A DNA stretch of 64,000 bases from NCBI RefSeq assembly GCF_003382365.1, contig NZ_QTSU01000001.1:434001-498000 (forward strand). Direction: 5' to 3'. Both the position numbers and the translations under genes were made by a program. Shown here one piece after another: positions 1 through 9,313 of the stretch; position 1 is the first letter of the stretch, and each line of letters begins with the position of its first letter. The DNA comes from Lysobacter silvisoli (GTDB lineage: Bacteria; Pseudomonadota; Gammaproteobacteria; Xanthomonadales; Xanthomonadaceae). The notes under the pieces were generated by a model that saw nothing but the letters and a program-made list of their open reading frames with translations, was not told where the DNA came from and did not search any database.

Positions 1-405
1 ATAGCGCAGGGCGACGGTGCGGCTCACGATCAGCGCGCGGCGTTCGGCGCGGCGCAGGCATTCGGCCGCGCAGCCACCGTAAGCGCGGACCAGGCCGCCG
101 GCACCGAGCTTGATCCCGCCGTACCAGCGCGTCACCACTGCCACCACCTGGTCCAGGCCCTGGCCGTCGATCGCGGCCAGGATCGGCCGGCCGGCGGTGC
201 CGCTGGGCTCGCCGTCGTCGTTGAAGCGGTACTGGCCGCCGATGCGGTAGGCCCAGCAGTTGTGGGTGGCGGCCGGATCGGACACCCGCGCCAGAAACGC
301 CAGCGCCGCCTCGGGCGTGGCCACCGGCGCGGCCAGGGTCAGGAAACGGCTGTGCTTGACCTCGATCTCGTGCGAGACCTCGGCCGCGAGCGTGGCCGCG
401 CTCAC
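1..405 (-). CDS. YigZ/IMPACT family protein (3' end outside window)
   Basis: The visible 135 codons read [21 protein letters not shown], then [26 protein letters not shown] and [19 protein letters not shown]. These are the signature blocks of the YigZ/IMPACT (UPF0029) family, conserved cytosolic proteins linked to translation or stress control. The C-terminal domain is cut by the window edge. I chose the GTG at 405-403 because a GAGG lies about 8 nt upstream and the nearby ATG at 419 is in another frame that stops at once. The gene starts 10 bp after the anti-sigma stop on the same strand, so it could be read from the same transcript. Family assignment is firm; the exact role is not known. 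Confidence 0.88.
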   Translation of the reverse strand, partial: MSAATLAAEVSHEIEVKHSRFLTLAAPVATPEAALAFLARVSDPAATHNCWAYRIGGQYRFNDDGEPSGTAGRPILAAIDGQGLDQVVAVVTRWYGGIKLGAGGLVRAYGGCAAECLRRAERRALIVSRTVALRY

Positions 406-415
406 GGCGCGGGCC

Positions 416-1537
416 TCATCGCGGCTGCAGCGCGCGCAGGTCGGCGGGGATGCGCACGCGCGGATGGGCCTTGCGGAACTCGCCCAGGCTGGCGCGGGCC
501 TCGTCCAGGCGGCCGGCGTCGCGGCGCGCGCGGATGCGTTCCAGCCACTGGGTGCGTTCCAGTCGCTGGTCCTCGCCGACCGGCGGGAACGCGGCGTCGC
601 GCGCGAAGTTCCCGACCGGCTGGGCGGGTTCGACGTCGGCACGCTTGATCCGCGAACCGGTGACCTCGATGCGGTCCAGCGCGACCGATTCGCGCGCCTC
701 GGCTTCGCGCTGCGCGCTGTAGGCCTGCTTGGCGGCGTCGGTTTCGCGCCGCTCCTGGTGGGCGGCGGCCTGCTTGGCCTCGGCGGTGTCGGCGCGCGCC
801 TTGGCCGCGTCGGCGGCGAGGCGGGAGCGCGACGGCACCAGGCCGAAGTTGTCCTCGCGCGCGGCGCCGCCGGCGGGCGCTATGGCCGGCGCGGCGGCGG
901 GCATGGGCGGCGCAGCCATGGGCGCGGCGCTGGCGGCGGCGTCTTGCGCGATCTCGCCATAAGCCATCGACTCCGCGGGCGCGGGCGGCACGCTGCGCTG
1001 CCGGCGCGGCTCCGGCGGCGCCGGTTCCGGGAATGCCTGCGCGCTGCGTGCGACATCGGCGGCGGGCTTGGCCGCCGCCGCCGGTGCCTGGGCCGCGGCC
1101 GACAGCTCGCGCCGGTCCATCCGGGCTTCGGGCAGGGCCGCCGCATCCGCCGGCGGCGGAGGCGGGGCGATGGTCGCGCGCGGGCGCTGGATCATCTCGG
1201 CGGCGGTGTAGGCATCGCCGGATTCGTGGCTGGGTGCCTCCCGCGACGGCGCGATCGGGCGCAGCTGCCAGACCACGCCCACGGCCAGGGCCAGGGTCGC
1301 GGCGATGCCCATGCCGGTGATCAGGCTGCCGGGAATCGCGCTCAGCGCCCAGCGCCGGCGCGCGCGCTGGCTGGCGGCCTGCGGCGCGCGCGGCGAGGCG
1401 GCCGCCGCGGCGTGCGCGGCGGCCAGGATCCTGGCGTCCAGCGCAGGCGACGGACCCTCGTGCGGGCCCAGCCGCGCCAGGCGGTCGGCCAGGGCGCGTT
1501 CTTCGGGCGACAAGGGGTCGGGGGTCTGGCGCTTCAT
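416..1537 (-). CDS. Anti-sigma-factor-like membrane protein carrying a TonB-receptor-type VTGSRIKR motif
   Basis: 373 aa. The N-terminal ~60 residues are charged and cytoplasmic. One transmembrane helix follows (about residues 66-92, [20 protein letters not shown]), then a long Ala/Pro-rich, probably periplasmic stretch and a short helical C-terminus ([21 protein letters not shown]...). The ATG overlaps the TGA of the upstream ECF sigma gene by 4 bp, so the two are translationally coupled, which is why I call it the cognate anti-sigma factor; no zinc-binding HxxxCxxC is visible. Oddity: near the C-terminus the protein contains [17 protein letters not shown], almost identical in protein and DNA to the plug start of the TonB receptor at 42,807 (see findings). 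It could instead be an envelope protein that merely shares the operon. Confidence 0.7.
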   Translation of the reverse strand: MKRQTPDPLSPEERALADRLARLGPHEGPSPALDARILAAAHAAAAASPRAPQAASQRARRRWALSAIPGSLITGMGIAATLALAVGVVWQLRPIAPSREAPSHESGDAYTAAEMIQRPRATIAPPPPPADAAALPEARMDRRELSAAAQAPAAAAKPAADVARSAQAFPEPAPPEPRRQRSVPPAPAESMAYGEIAQDAAASAAPMAAPPMPAAAPAIAPAGGAAREDNFGLVPSRSRLAADAAKARADTAEAKQAAAHQERRETDAAKQAYSAQREAEARESVALDRIEVTGSRIKRADVEPAQPVGNFARDAAFPPVGEDQRLERTQWLERIRARRDAGRLDEARASLGEFRKAHPRVRIPADLRALQPR

Positions 1538-2088
1538 TCGTTCAGCCTCGATCGCAGCTTGTCCATGGCGTAGCGCAGCCGCGATTTCACGGTTTCTCGT
1601 CCGGCGCCGGTGATCTCGCCGATTTCCTCCAGGCTCAGCTCCTGCTCCAGCCGCAAGATCACCACCTCGCGCTGTTCCTCGGGCAGCTCCTCGATCGCGC
1701 GCTGCAGGCGGCGGCGCTGTTCGAACTCGGACAGCTCGCGCTCGGGCGTGGTCGGGTCGGGCACGCGCGCGGCGCGCTCGTCGCCGTCTTCGGGGGCGGC
1801 CGGGCGGTGCTTGAGCGCGCGCCAGTGGTCGTTGAGGCGATTGTGGGCGATGCGGTACAGCCAGGTCGTGAACGCGGCGTCGGGCTTCCAGCCGTGGCGC
1901 GCGGCGATCACGCGCTGCCAGACGTCCTGGAAGAACTCATCGGCCAGCGCCGAATCGCGCACTTGCCGCAGCATGAACCGGTACAGCGGGCCGCGGTGGC
2001 GCGCGTATAGGGTCTCGAACGCGACGGTGTCGCCGGCCGTCCAGGCCAGCATCAGTACGTCGTCGCTCGCGTCCGCTGCCGAATTCAT
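1534..2088 (-). CDS. ECF-family RNA polymerase sigma factor
   Basis: 184 aa from the ATG at 2088 (MNSAADASDDVLML). Region 2 is clear: FETLYARHRGPLYRFMLRQVRDSALADEFFQDVWQRVI, with the TTWLYRIAHNRLNDHWR core-binding and -10 segment. Region 4 follows: LPEEQREVVILRLEQELSLEEIGEITGAGRETVKSRLRYAMDKLR. Region 3 is absent, as in ECF sigma factors. It redirects RNA polymerase to a small regulon, presumably released by the membrane protein encoded immediately downstream (4-bp ATGA overlap). An upstream in-frame start at 2190 would add 34 residues with no sigma-factor character, so I rejected it. No convincing Shine-Dalgarno is seen before 2088. Confidence 0.9.
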   Translation of the reverse strand: MNSAADASDDVLMLAWTAGDTVAFETLYARHRGPLYRFMLRQVRDSALADEFFQDVWQRVIAARHGWKPDAAFTTWLYRIAHNRLNDHWRALKHRPAAPEDGDERAARVPDPTTPERELSEFEQRRRLQRAIEELPEEQREVVILRLEQELSLEEIGEITGAGRETVKSRLRYAMDKLRSRLNE

Positions 2089-2302
2089 CCGCGGCAGGGT
2101 ACGGGTTGGCGCCGCCGACGGGAAGCCATGGGACCGGCTGGGGATGGCGTGCGGGGCGGCGCGCAGGGCGGGGAGGGTGGCCAGGTGCATGTCCGGACGA
2201 ACGGCCCAAGGGCCGCGACGGGGTTGGCGGTTCGCGGGCGGCCGGTCAGGCTATGCTTCGAATTGCGTTCTAGTCCGTGAACGAAGTCAGGGGCCTGTAG
2301 CG

Positions 2303-5200
2303 GTGCAGACAACCGGAAGGCCAGCCGCCGGCGCCAACACGGAGGCGCCCGCAGTGGGCAATGCGCTGGCCGGCGCGTTGCGCGAGGCGCTGCCTGCGGG
2401 CTCGCAGGTGGCGGTGCGCTGGCGCGACGGACGCGGGCTGTACGGCGGCTCCGAACTCGGCGCGGACGCCCAGGACCGCGCCGACTCGCTGCTGAACGGC
2501 AGCCGCGCCGCCTGCAGCGAACAGCGCCTGGAAGCCGCCTGGGACCTGGACGACGGCACCCGCGTGTCCTTGTGCGCGCACGCCGGCGCGCCGCTGACGG
2601 CGGAGGCCGGCGCGGCCTGGCTGGCGCTGGCGCAGCGCCTGGTCGGCGCGCAACTGGTGGCCGCACGTGCGCAGGCGCGCGCCGAATCGCTGGAAAAATC
2701 CGAGCGCCTGCAGCAGGCGCTGTACGAGATCGCCGACCTGGCCGGCTCGGACCTGGAAATGGTCGACATGCTGCGCCGCATCCACGGCGTGGTCGGCGGC
2801 CTGATGTACGCCGAGAATTTCTACATCGTGCTCTACGACGATGTCCGCGACAGCCTGCGCTTCATCTATTTCGCCGACCGCATCGACCCCTACGTGGCCG
2901 AGCCGGATCTGGAAATCCGCGCCGCCGAGATGCCCAACAGCCTGACCCTGGCGCTGCTGCGCCATGGCGAGCCGCTGCTGGGCCCGTCGGTGGCGATCCG
3001 CGAACAGCTGGACGTGCCGCGCGACATCGCCCACGGCCCCGACAGCGAGGACTGGCTGGGCGTGCCCATGCGCCGCGAAGACCGCGTCTGCGGCGCGATC
3101 GTGGTGCAGAGCTACGACCGTCCCGACCTGTACGGCGAGGAGGAGCGCGCGCTGCTGGCCTTCGTCGCCCAGCACATCCTGACCGCGCTGGACCGCTTCC
3201 GCGCGCGCGAGGAACTGGAACGCCGCGTGGCCGAGCGCACCCAGGCGCTGCAGCTGAGCAACCGCGACCTGCAGGCCGAGATCATCGAGCGCCAGCGCGC
3301 CGAACGCCTGCAGCGCGCGCTGTTCCGCATCGCCGAGCTGTCGATCACCTCCGAGACCCTGGAGCGCTTCTACGCCCAGGTCCACGACGTGGTCAGCGAG
3401 CTGCTGTACGCGCGCAACTTCTACATCGCCCTGATCACCAACGACGGCGAACACCTGGAATTCCCGTACTCGATCGACGAGCGCGATTCCACCCGCGAAA
3501 GCCGGCGCCTGGGCTCGGGCCTGACCGAATACGTGATCAAGCGCGGCCAGGCCCTGCTCGCCGACCGCAGCCGCATCGCCGGGCTGGAGGCCGCGGGCCT
3601 GGTCCGCAGCCTGGGCTCGCAGGCGCATTGCTGGCTGGGCGTGCCGCTGTTCCGCGACGACCACGTGGTCGGCGTGATCGCGGTGCAGAGCTATTCGCCG
3701 GCGATCGCCTTCACCGTGCGCGACCAGGAGCTGCTGACCTTCGTCGCCCACCACATCAGCAACGGCCTGGCGCGCAAGCAGACCCAGGACCGGCTGGTGG
3801 CCGCGCATTCGGAACTGGAGCAGCGCGTGGCCTCGCGCACGCGCGAGCTGGCCCAGGCCAACGCCGAACTGCTGTCGCAGATCGGCGAGCGCCTGCGCGC
3901 CGAGCAGCAGCTCACCCACCAGGCCTTGCACGACGCGCTGACCGGCCTGCCCAACCGCAGCCAGCTGCTGGAGCGGCTGGAGAGCGCGATCGTGCGCGCC
4001 CAGCGCGACGTGCGCCGCCAGTTCGCGGTGCTGTTCCTGGATCTGGACCGCTTCAAGCTGGTCAACGACAGCGTCGGCCACGCGGCCGGCGACGAACTGC
4101 TGGTCGAAGCCGGCCGCCGCATCGTCAACGCGGTGCGCGGCGACGACACCGTGGCGCGCCTGGGCGGCGACGAATACGCGATCCTGGTCGACAACATCGA
4201 CGGCCTGCGCGTGGCCGAGGAACTGGCCCAGCGCATCCTGCGCGCGCTGGGCGAGCCGTGCTGGGTGGCCGGGCGCGAGGTCTTTCCTTCGGCCAGCCTG
4301 GGCATCGCCATGTGGCACCCGCGCTACCGCAGCGGCGCCGAGCTGCTGCGCGACGCCGACGCGGCCATGTACCGGGCCAAGTCCGCCGGCCGCGACCGCT
4401 GCGCGGTGTTCGACGAGGCCATGCGCGAACAGGCGGTACGCATCCTGGACCTGGAAGCGGACCTGCGCCGCGCGATCAACGGCGACGGCTTCGTCGCCTT
4501 CTACCAACCCATCGTGCGCCTGAGCGACCGCAGCGTGATCGGCCACGAGGCCCTGCTGCGCTGGAGGCACGAGCGCCGCGGGCTCCTGGTGCCCAGCGAC
4601 TTCATCGGCCTGGGCGAAGACAGCGGACTGATCGAGGAAGTGGACTGGCTGCTCTACGCCCAGGTGATGAAGCAGCTGGCGCTGGGCGGAGAGGGCTATG
4701 TGTCGGTGAACGTGTCGCCGCGGCATTTCCGCGCCGCCGACTTCGCCGACCGCCTGCTGCGCATGATCGACGAGGCCGGCGCCGACCCGCACCGGCTGCG
4801 CATCGAGATCACCGAAGGCGCGCTGCTGGACGACGTGCCGCGCGCGCTGCGCATGCTGCGCACCCTGCGCGGCCACGGCGTGCTCGCCCAGCTCGACGAT
4901 TTCGGCACCGGCTTCTCGGCGCTGTCCTACCTGCACCGCTTCCCGATCGAGTGCCTGAAGATCGACCAGAGCTTCGTCGCCGGCCTGGTCGGCGAAACCC
5001 GTCCGGAGAGCGTGGCGGTGGTGCGCGCGATCCAGGCGCTGGCCGGCACCCTGGGCATCCACACCATCGGCGAAGGCGTGGAAAACGACGCCCAGCTCGC
5101 GGCCTTGCGCGAACTGGGCTGTGCCTACGGCCAGGGCTATCTGTTCGGGCACCCGGCCGAGGCTTACTCGACGCCGCTGCGCCAGGCGGTCAGTCGCTGA
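2303..5200 (+). CDS. Bifunctional-type cyclic-di-GMP protein: two GAF domains, GGDEF and EAL
   Basis: 965 aa from the GTG at 2303, which has AGGGG about 9 nt upstream; anything further upstream is antisense to the sigma gene. Order: short N-terminal region; GAF1 (~135-290); coiled coil (~300-335); GAF2 (~340-490); second coil (~500-540); GGDEF (~540-700); EAL (~711-955). The cyclase signature is RLGGDEYAIL, with a product-inhibition RxxD (RGDD) exactly five residues ahead. The phosphodiesterase has EALLRW, VNVSPRHF, ITEGALL, DDFGTGFSAL, KIDQSF and IGEGVEN. Both active sites therefore look intact, so it may make or degrade c-di-GMP depending on what the GAF pair senses. No membrane segment or signal peptide is seen, so it should be cytosolic. 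Its end overlaps the convergent VWA gene by 11 bp. Confidence 0.93.
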   Translation: MQTTGRPAAGANTEAPAVGNALAGALREALPAGSQVAVRWRDGRGLYGGSELGADAQDRADSLLNGSRAACSEQRLEAAWDLDDGTRVSLCAHAGAPLTAEAGAAWLALAQRLVGAQLVAARAQARAESLEKSERLQQALYEIADLAGSDLEMVDMLRRIHGVVGGLMYAENFYIVLYDDVRDSLRFIYFADRIDPYVAEPDLEIRAAEMPNSLTLALLRHGEPLLGPSVAIREQLDVPRDIAHGPDSEDWLGVPMRREDRVCGAIVVQSYDRPDLYGEEERALLAFVAQHILTALDRFRAREELERRVAERTQALQLSNRDLQAEIIERQRAERLQRALFRIAELSITSETLERFYAQVHDVVSELLYARNFYIALITNDGEHLEFPYSIDERDSTRESRRLGSGLTEYVIKRGQALLADRSRIAGLEAAGLVRSLGSQAHCWLGVPLFRDDHVVGVIAVQSYSPAIAFTVRDQELLTFVAHHISNGLARKQTQDRLVAAHSELEQRVASRTRELAQANAELLSQIGERLRAEQQLTHQALHDALTGLPNRSQLLERLESAIVRAQRDVRRQFAVLFLDLDRFKLVNDSVGHAAGDELLVEAGRRIVNAVRGDDTVARLGGDEYAILVDNIDGLRVAEELAQRILRALGEPCWVAGREVFPSASLGIAMWHPRYRSGAELLRDADAAMYRAKSAGRDRCAVFDEAMREQAVRILDLEADLRRAINGDGFVAFYQPIVRLSDRSVIGHEALLRWRHERRGLLVPSDFIGLGEDSGLIEEVDWLLYAQVMKQLALGGEGYVSVNVSPRHFRAADFADRLLRMIDEAGADPHRLRIEITEGALLDDVPRALRMLRTLRGHGVLAQLDDFGTGFSALSYLHRFPIECLKIDQSFVAGLVGETRPESVAVVRAIQALAGTLGIHTIGEGVENDAQLAALRELGCAYGQGYLFGHPAEAYSTPLRQAVSR

Positions 5201-7136
5201 CCGACGCGGTCCGCGGCTTGTCGCCCTCGATCTGCTGGCGGGCGCGTTCGACCAAACCGACGAACTCGCGACGCTGGCCCCAGCGGTCGTCCAGGCGGGT
5301 GGAGCGCGCGGCCGCGGCGATGCGGTCCCAGCCCCAGCCGTCGTAGCGGCTGCCGCCGCGCAGCGCATCGGCGAAGGCGGCCACCGCGGCGGCGAAGCGC
5401 ATCGCCTCGCCCGGTTGCGCGCGCAGCTGCGAACGCAGGATCGGCGTTTCGATCAAGCGGCTGTCGCTGGCGCCGGGGCGCTTGTAACGCAGCTTGAGCG
5501 TGGCCACTTCGCCCGATCCGACGGCCTGCGGCGCGGGCTTGGTGCCGTAGCGCAGCGCGGGCAGGCGCGCGGCCGTGGAGCCGACCGGGGTCAGTTCGTA
5601 CAGCGCGGTGACCTCGTGACCGGCGCCGATGTCGCCGGCGTCGACCTTGTCGTTGGCGAAATCCTCGTGCTTGAGCACGCGGTTCTCGTAACCGATCAGG
5701 CGGTACTCGGCGACCTGGGCCGGGTTGAACTCGACCTGGATCTTCACGTCGCGGGCGATGGTCAGCATGGTCGAGCCCATCTCTTCCACCAGCACCTTGC
5801 GCGCTTCCTGCAGGGTGTCGATGTAGGCGTGGTTGCCGTCGCCCACGTCGGCCAGCTTCTCCGACAACGCGTCGTTGTAGTTGCCCTGGCCGAAGCCCAG
5901 CGTGGTCAGGGCGATGCCGCTCTTGCGCTGGTCGGCGACCAGTGTTTCCAGAGCGTCCTGGCTCACGGTGCCGACGTTGAAGTCGCCGTCGGTGGCCAGG
6001 ATCACCCGGTTCACGCCGTCCTTGACGTAGGCCTGCTTGGCCATGGCGTAGGCCAGGCGGATGCCGTCGCCGCCGTTGGTGCTGCCGCCGGCCTGCAGGC
6101 GCTCCAGCGCGTCGAGGATCTCGCCCTGGCGGTCGCCCGGGGTAGGCGGCAGCACCAGGCCGGCGGAACCGGCGTAGACCACGATGGAGATGCGGTCCTG
6201 CGGGCGCAGCTGCCTGGTCAGCAGCGAGAACGCGCTCTTGAGCAGGGGCAGCTTGTCCGGCTGGTCCATGGAGCCGGAGGTGTCGATCAGGAACACCAGG
6301 TTGGCCGGGGGCAGGGTGGCCTTGGGCACGTCGTAACCCTTGATGCCGATCATCAGCAGCTGGCGCTGCGCGTTCCACGGCGCGGGCGCGAGTTCGGTGG
6401 TGACCCGGAACGGAGTTTCGCGCGTGGCCGGCGCGGGGTGGCCGTAGTCGAAGTAGTTGATGAACTCCTCGGCGCGCACCGCGTCGGCGGGCGGGCGCTG
6501 GCCCTGGTTGAGCATGCGCCGCACGTTGGCGTAGCTGCCGGTGTCGACGTCGATGGAGAAGGTGGACAGCGGTTCGTCGGCGGTGCGGCGCACCGGGTTG
6601 TCTTCGCGCTCGGCGTATTTTTCGGTGTTGGCCGGCTGTTGCTGCGGCGGGGTGAGGTTCGCCTGCGGCAGCTGGGCCATCGGTGCGCCGGCGACTGGGG
6701 CGCTCTTCACGCGACTGCTGGTGACGACGATGCCGTCGAGGGACGGCTCGGCCGGGGCGGCGTAACCATGGGCGCGGACGAACGCCGGAGGCGGTGCGGG
6801 CGGCGGGGGCGGGGCCATGGCCAGGCGGGCCATGCGCCGTGCGCTCTCGGCAGGTTTGGCCTGCTGGCTGAGCGCCTTGGCTTCGGTCCGGTAGCGGGCG
6901 TCGGCCGTGGTTTCCGCCGCCGCATCGGCTGCCGAGGCGGCGGCATCGGCGGCGGCCATGGCGGCATCGACGGTCTGGTCGTATTCGGCCTGGCGTTGGG
7001 CGTCGCGGCGGGCCTGAGTGTCGGCCGCGCTGGGCGGGTCGTTGCGGGTGCTGTTCTGGCAGGCGCTCAGGGCCAGGGCGGCCAGGATGGCGGAGAGCAG
7101 GGCGGTGGTGGACTTGGGCTGCGGCGTGGCGGTCAT
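5190..7136 (-). CDS. VWA-domain lipoprotein (YfbK-like)
   Basis: 648 aa from the ATG at 7136, which has AAGGGGA 9 nt upstream. The N-terminus has a lipoprotein signal ending LALSAC with Cys26 as the lipidated residue, followed by an Ala-rich linker. The conserved YfbK N-terminal block (TFSIDVDTGSYANVRRMLN) precedes a von Willebrand A domain with an intact MIDAS, DTSGSM (Asp285, Ser287, Ser289). The C-terminus matches the DUF3520 extension. Such proteins bind a divalent metal and probably a protein partner at the envelope; no enzymatic role is established. Oddity: the linker carries LDGIVVTSSRVK, reminiscent of the TonB-receptor plug motif that is also seen in the anti-sigma protein. Convergent with the GGDEF/EAL gene. 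Confidence 0.88.
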   Translation of the reverse strand: MTATPQPKSTTALLSAILAALALSACQNSTRNDPPSAADTQARRDAQRQAEYDQTVDAAMAAADAAASAADAAAETTADARYRTEAKALSQQAKPAESARRMARLAMAPPPPPAPPPAFVRAHGYAAPAEPSLDGIVVTSSRVKSAPVAGAPMAQLPQANLTPPQQQPANTEKYAEREDNPVRRTADEPLSTFSIDVDTGSYANVRRMLNQGQRPPADAVRAEEFINYFDYGHPAPATRETPFRVTTELAPAPWNAQRQLLMIGIKGYDVPKATLPPANLVFLIDTSGSMDQPDKLPLLKSAFSLLTRQLRPQDRISIVVYAGSAGLVLPPTPGDRQGEILDALERLQAGGSTNGGDGIRLAYAMAKQAYVKDGVNRVILATDGDFNVGTVSQDALETLVADQRKSGIALTTLGFGQGNYNDALSEKLADVGDGNHAYIDTLQEARKVLVEEMGSTMLTIARDVKIQVEFNPAQVAEYRLIGYENRVLKHEDFANDKVDAGDIGAGHEVTALYELTPVGSTAARLPALRYGTKPAPQAVGSGEVATLKLRYKRPGASDSRLIETPILRSQLRAQPGEAMRFAAAVAAFADALRGGSRYDGWGWDRIAAAARSTRLDDRWGQRREFVGLVERARQQIEGDKPRTASVSD

Positions 7137-7211
7137 GCGGGCGGTCCCCTTGGAGGTCCTAGGGGCAAACGCCCGGCCCGCGGGAATGGGGTTAACCGCC
7201 TTGGCCTTGGG

Positions 7212-7371
7212 GTAGGAGCGGCGTAAGCCGCGACCACGAACCCGCATCTACGACAAACCTTGCGACCCCCTGTAGGAGCTGCGCAAGCTGCGACCGCGAA
7301 TCCTCACCTACGACGAAGGCTTCGGTTTCCGTAGGATCTACGCTCTCTGTAGGAGCGGCGTGAGCCGCGAT
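7212..7371. repeat. Cluster of three GTAG-headed REP palindromes (SMAG type)
   Basis: Three copies at 7212-7234, 7272-7294 and 7349-7371. Each begins GTAGGAGC, has a short stem (GCGGC or GCTGC) and loop, and ends GCCGCGAC or a close variant. A truncated fourth start (GTAGGATCTACGC) lies at 7331. The layout matches the SMAG/GTAG REP family of Stenotrophomonas and relatives, which is spread by RAYT transposases. It occupies the upstream side of the VWA gene. Confidence 0.85.
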
Positions 7372-7806
7372 CCGCTCCGAACTTGCGAAGGTGTTTGGGT
7401 GTGTTGGTTGAAGCAACAGCAACAGCTTCCGTCCGCAAGCGGCCGGGTCACTTTCTTTTGATAAGCGTCAAAAGAAAGTAACCAAAGAAAAACGCTTCGC
7501 CAGAGCTCCCTTGCGAGATCGGAGTGGGCGCGGGGATTTTTCGATGGCACATCCCTGTGCCAGCGAAAAACGGCGCACTTCCTGTGCGCCGCCCCCCGCC
7601 TTCGCGGGGGCAGGCTCTCCGGGTCTTCTATTGGACGGCGAGTTCGGTGCCCGAGCGAGGGTCAAGAGCATTCGCTGCGCTCATCCCCTCACCCTAGCCC
7701 TCTCCCGCAGGCGGGAGAGGGGACATATCCGACGCCGCTTGCCGCTTTAGCCCCTCTCCCGCCTGCGGGAGAGGGGTTGGGGTGAGGGCTGCGCGCTGCG
7801 CGTGGA
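7372..7806. repeat. Gene-free intergenic stretch with nested inverted repeats
   Basis: No gene is seen here. Hairpins occur at about 7450-7482 (CACTTTCTTTTG / CAAAAGAAAGTAAC), 7573-7591 (GGCGCACTTCCTGTGCGCC) and 7594-7611 (CCCCCGCCTTCGCGGGGG). A large inverted pair (7686-7722 and 7751-7788) carries CCTCTCCCGC stems. These look like Xanthomonadaceae-type intergenic repeats. The last pair lies directly after the aldehyde dehydrogenase stop and may end that operon. Confidence 0.75.
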
Positions 7807-9279
7807 TCACGCCACCGGATCGCGTATCACCAGCAACCGCTGCTCGGTCATATCCTCGATCGCATAGCGCACGCCTTCGCGGCCCAGGCCCGAATGCTTC
7901 ACGCCGCCATAGGGCATGTTGTCGACGCGGAAGCTGGGCACGTCGCCGACGATGACGCCGCCCACGTCCAGGCGGTCCCAGGCGCGCATGGCGTGGTCCA
8001 GGCGGCCGGTGAATACGCCGGCCTGCAGGCCGAAGTCGCTGTCGTTGACCTGCGACAGCGCATCGTCGAAGTCGTCGAACGGAGCCATGAACGCGACCGG
8101 GCCGAAGGCTTCCTGGCGGTACAGGTCGCTGTCGCGCGGCACCTTCTCCAGCAGCGTCGCCGGCAGCAGATTGCCTTTGCGCGCGCCGCCGGCGATGCGC
8201 TTGGCGCCGCCCTTGCGCGCCGCGTCGATCCAGGACTCGATGCGCTTGGCCGCGGCCTCGTCCACCACGGGGCCGATGAAGGTGCGCTCGTCGCGCGGGT
8301 CGCCCATGCGCAGCTGGGTCACCGCCTCCTTGAGCTTCTTGCGCAGCTTGTCGTAGATGGCGGCGTGGGCGTAGATGCGCTGCACGCTGATGCAGCTCTG
8401 GCCGCTCTGGTAGTAGGCGCCGAACACCAGGCGCTCGACCACGTGGTCCAGCGGCACGCCGGGGTCTTCGTCGACGATGCAGGCGGCGTTGCCGCCCAGT
8501 TCCAGCGTCACCTTCTTGCGCCCGGCGCGTGCCTTAAGCTCCCAGCCGATCAGGCCGCCGGTGAAGCTGAGCAGGGCGATGCGCTCGTCCTCGGTCAGCG
8601 CCGCGGCGTCCTCGTTGGAACAGCAGATCACCGAGAACGCGCCCTTGGGCAGGTCGGTTTCGGCCAGCACCTCGGCGATGATCAGCGCGCCCACCGGCGT
8701 TTTCACCGCCGGCTTGAGCACGAAGGGGCAGCCGGCGGCGATGGCCGGGGCGACCTTGTGCGCGACCAGGTTGAGCGGGAAGTTGAACGGGGTGATGAAG
8801 CTGCATGCGCCCACCGGCACGCGCTTGACCATGCCGCGGTAGCCGCGCGTGCGCGGCGAGATCTGCAGTTCGATCAGCTCGCCGCCCAGGCGGGTGGCCT
8901 CACCGGCGGCGATGCGGAAGGTGTCGATCAGGCGGGTGACTTCGCCGCGCGCGTCCTTGATCGGCTTGCCGGCTTCGATGCACAGCGCCACGGCCAGTTC
9001 CTCGTGGCGTTCGCTGAAGCGGCGCACGCAATGCTCGAGCACGTCGCGGCGCGCGTCCGGCGGGAACGCGGCCATGGCCTCGCGCGCCTTGTGCGCGGCG
9101 ACGATGGCCTTGCGCACCACCGCCGCGTCGGCGAAGGCCACGCGGGTGGCGACCTTGCCGCTGTACTTGTCCAGCACCTCCAGGTCGGTGTTGGCCGCGA
9201 CCGGGCGGTTGGCCAGGTAATAGGGGTAGCTGCTGTTGAGGCCGGAGCCGGCGGATTTCTTGGCGGAGGTCTTGGCCAT
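7807..9279 (-). CDS. NAD(P)-dependent aldehyde dehydrogenase
   Basis: 490 aa, the usual ALDH length. Visible motifs: TPFNFPLN with the oxyanion Asn166, general base Glu260 in LELGGNAA, nucleophile Cys296 in GQSCISVQ, and the C-terminal PYGGVKHSGLGREG. The Rossmann motif reads SFTGGLIG, with Gly in place of the usual Ser of SFTGS, which is uncommon but tolerated in some subfamilies. It oxidises an aldehyde to the acid; the substrate cannot be read from the sequence. It lies 34 bp downstream of the ThDP enzyme on the same strand, so the two form an operon in which the ThDP enzyme could generate or consume a 2-keto acid or aldehyde. The ATG is preceded by AGGACG. Confidence 0.9.
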   Translation of the reverse strand: MAKTSAKKSAGSGLNSSYPYYLANRPVAANTDLEVLDKYSGKVATRVAFADAAVVRKAIVAAHKAREAMAAFPPDARRDVLEHCVRRFSERHEELAVALCIEAGKPIKDARGEVTRLIDTFRIAAGEATRLGGELIELQISPRTRGYRGMVKRVPVGACSFITPFNFPLNLVAHKVAPAIAAGCPFVLKPAVKTPVGALIIAEVLAETDLPKGAFSVICCSNEDAAALTEDERIALLSFTGGLIGWELKARAGRKKVTLELGGNAACIVDEDPGVPLDHVVERLVFGAYYQSGQSCISVQRIYAHAAIYDKLRKKLKEAVTQLRMGDPRDERTFIGPVVDEAAAKRIESWIDAARKGGAKRIAGGARKGNLLPATLLEKVPRDSDLYRQEAFGPVAFMAPFDDFDDALSQVNDSDFGLQAGVFTGRLDHAMRAWDRLDVGGVIVGDVPSFRVDNMPYGGVKHSGLGREGVRYAIEDMTEQRLLVIRDPVA

Positions 9280-9313
9280 GGGGGCGTCCTGTGGCGTAAG
9301 GAGAGGCGGGCGC

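Noticed and set aside
1610-2302. Long plus-strand open frame extending the GGDEF/EAL gene upstream
   Set aside because: It is antisense to the sigma-factor gene and has no domain content; the GTG at 2303 with AGGGG upstream is the natural start.
2270-5368. 1032-aa minus-strand open frame antisense to the GGDEF/EAL gene
   Set aside because: Codon composition is that of a GC-rich shadow (Gln/His/Ala/Arg/Val-rich, no domains); the opposite strand has complete catalytic motifs.
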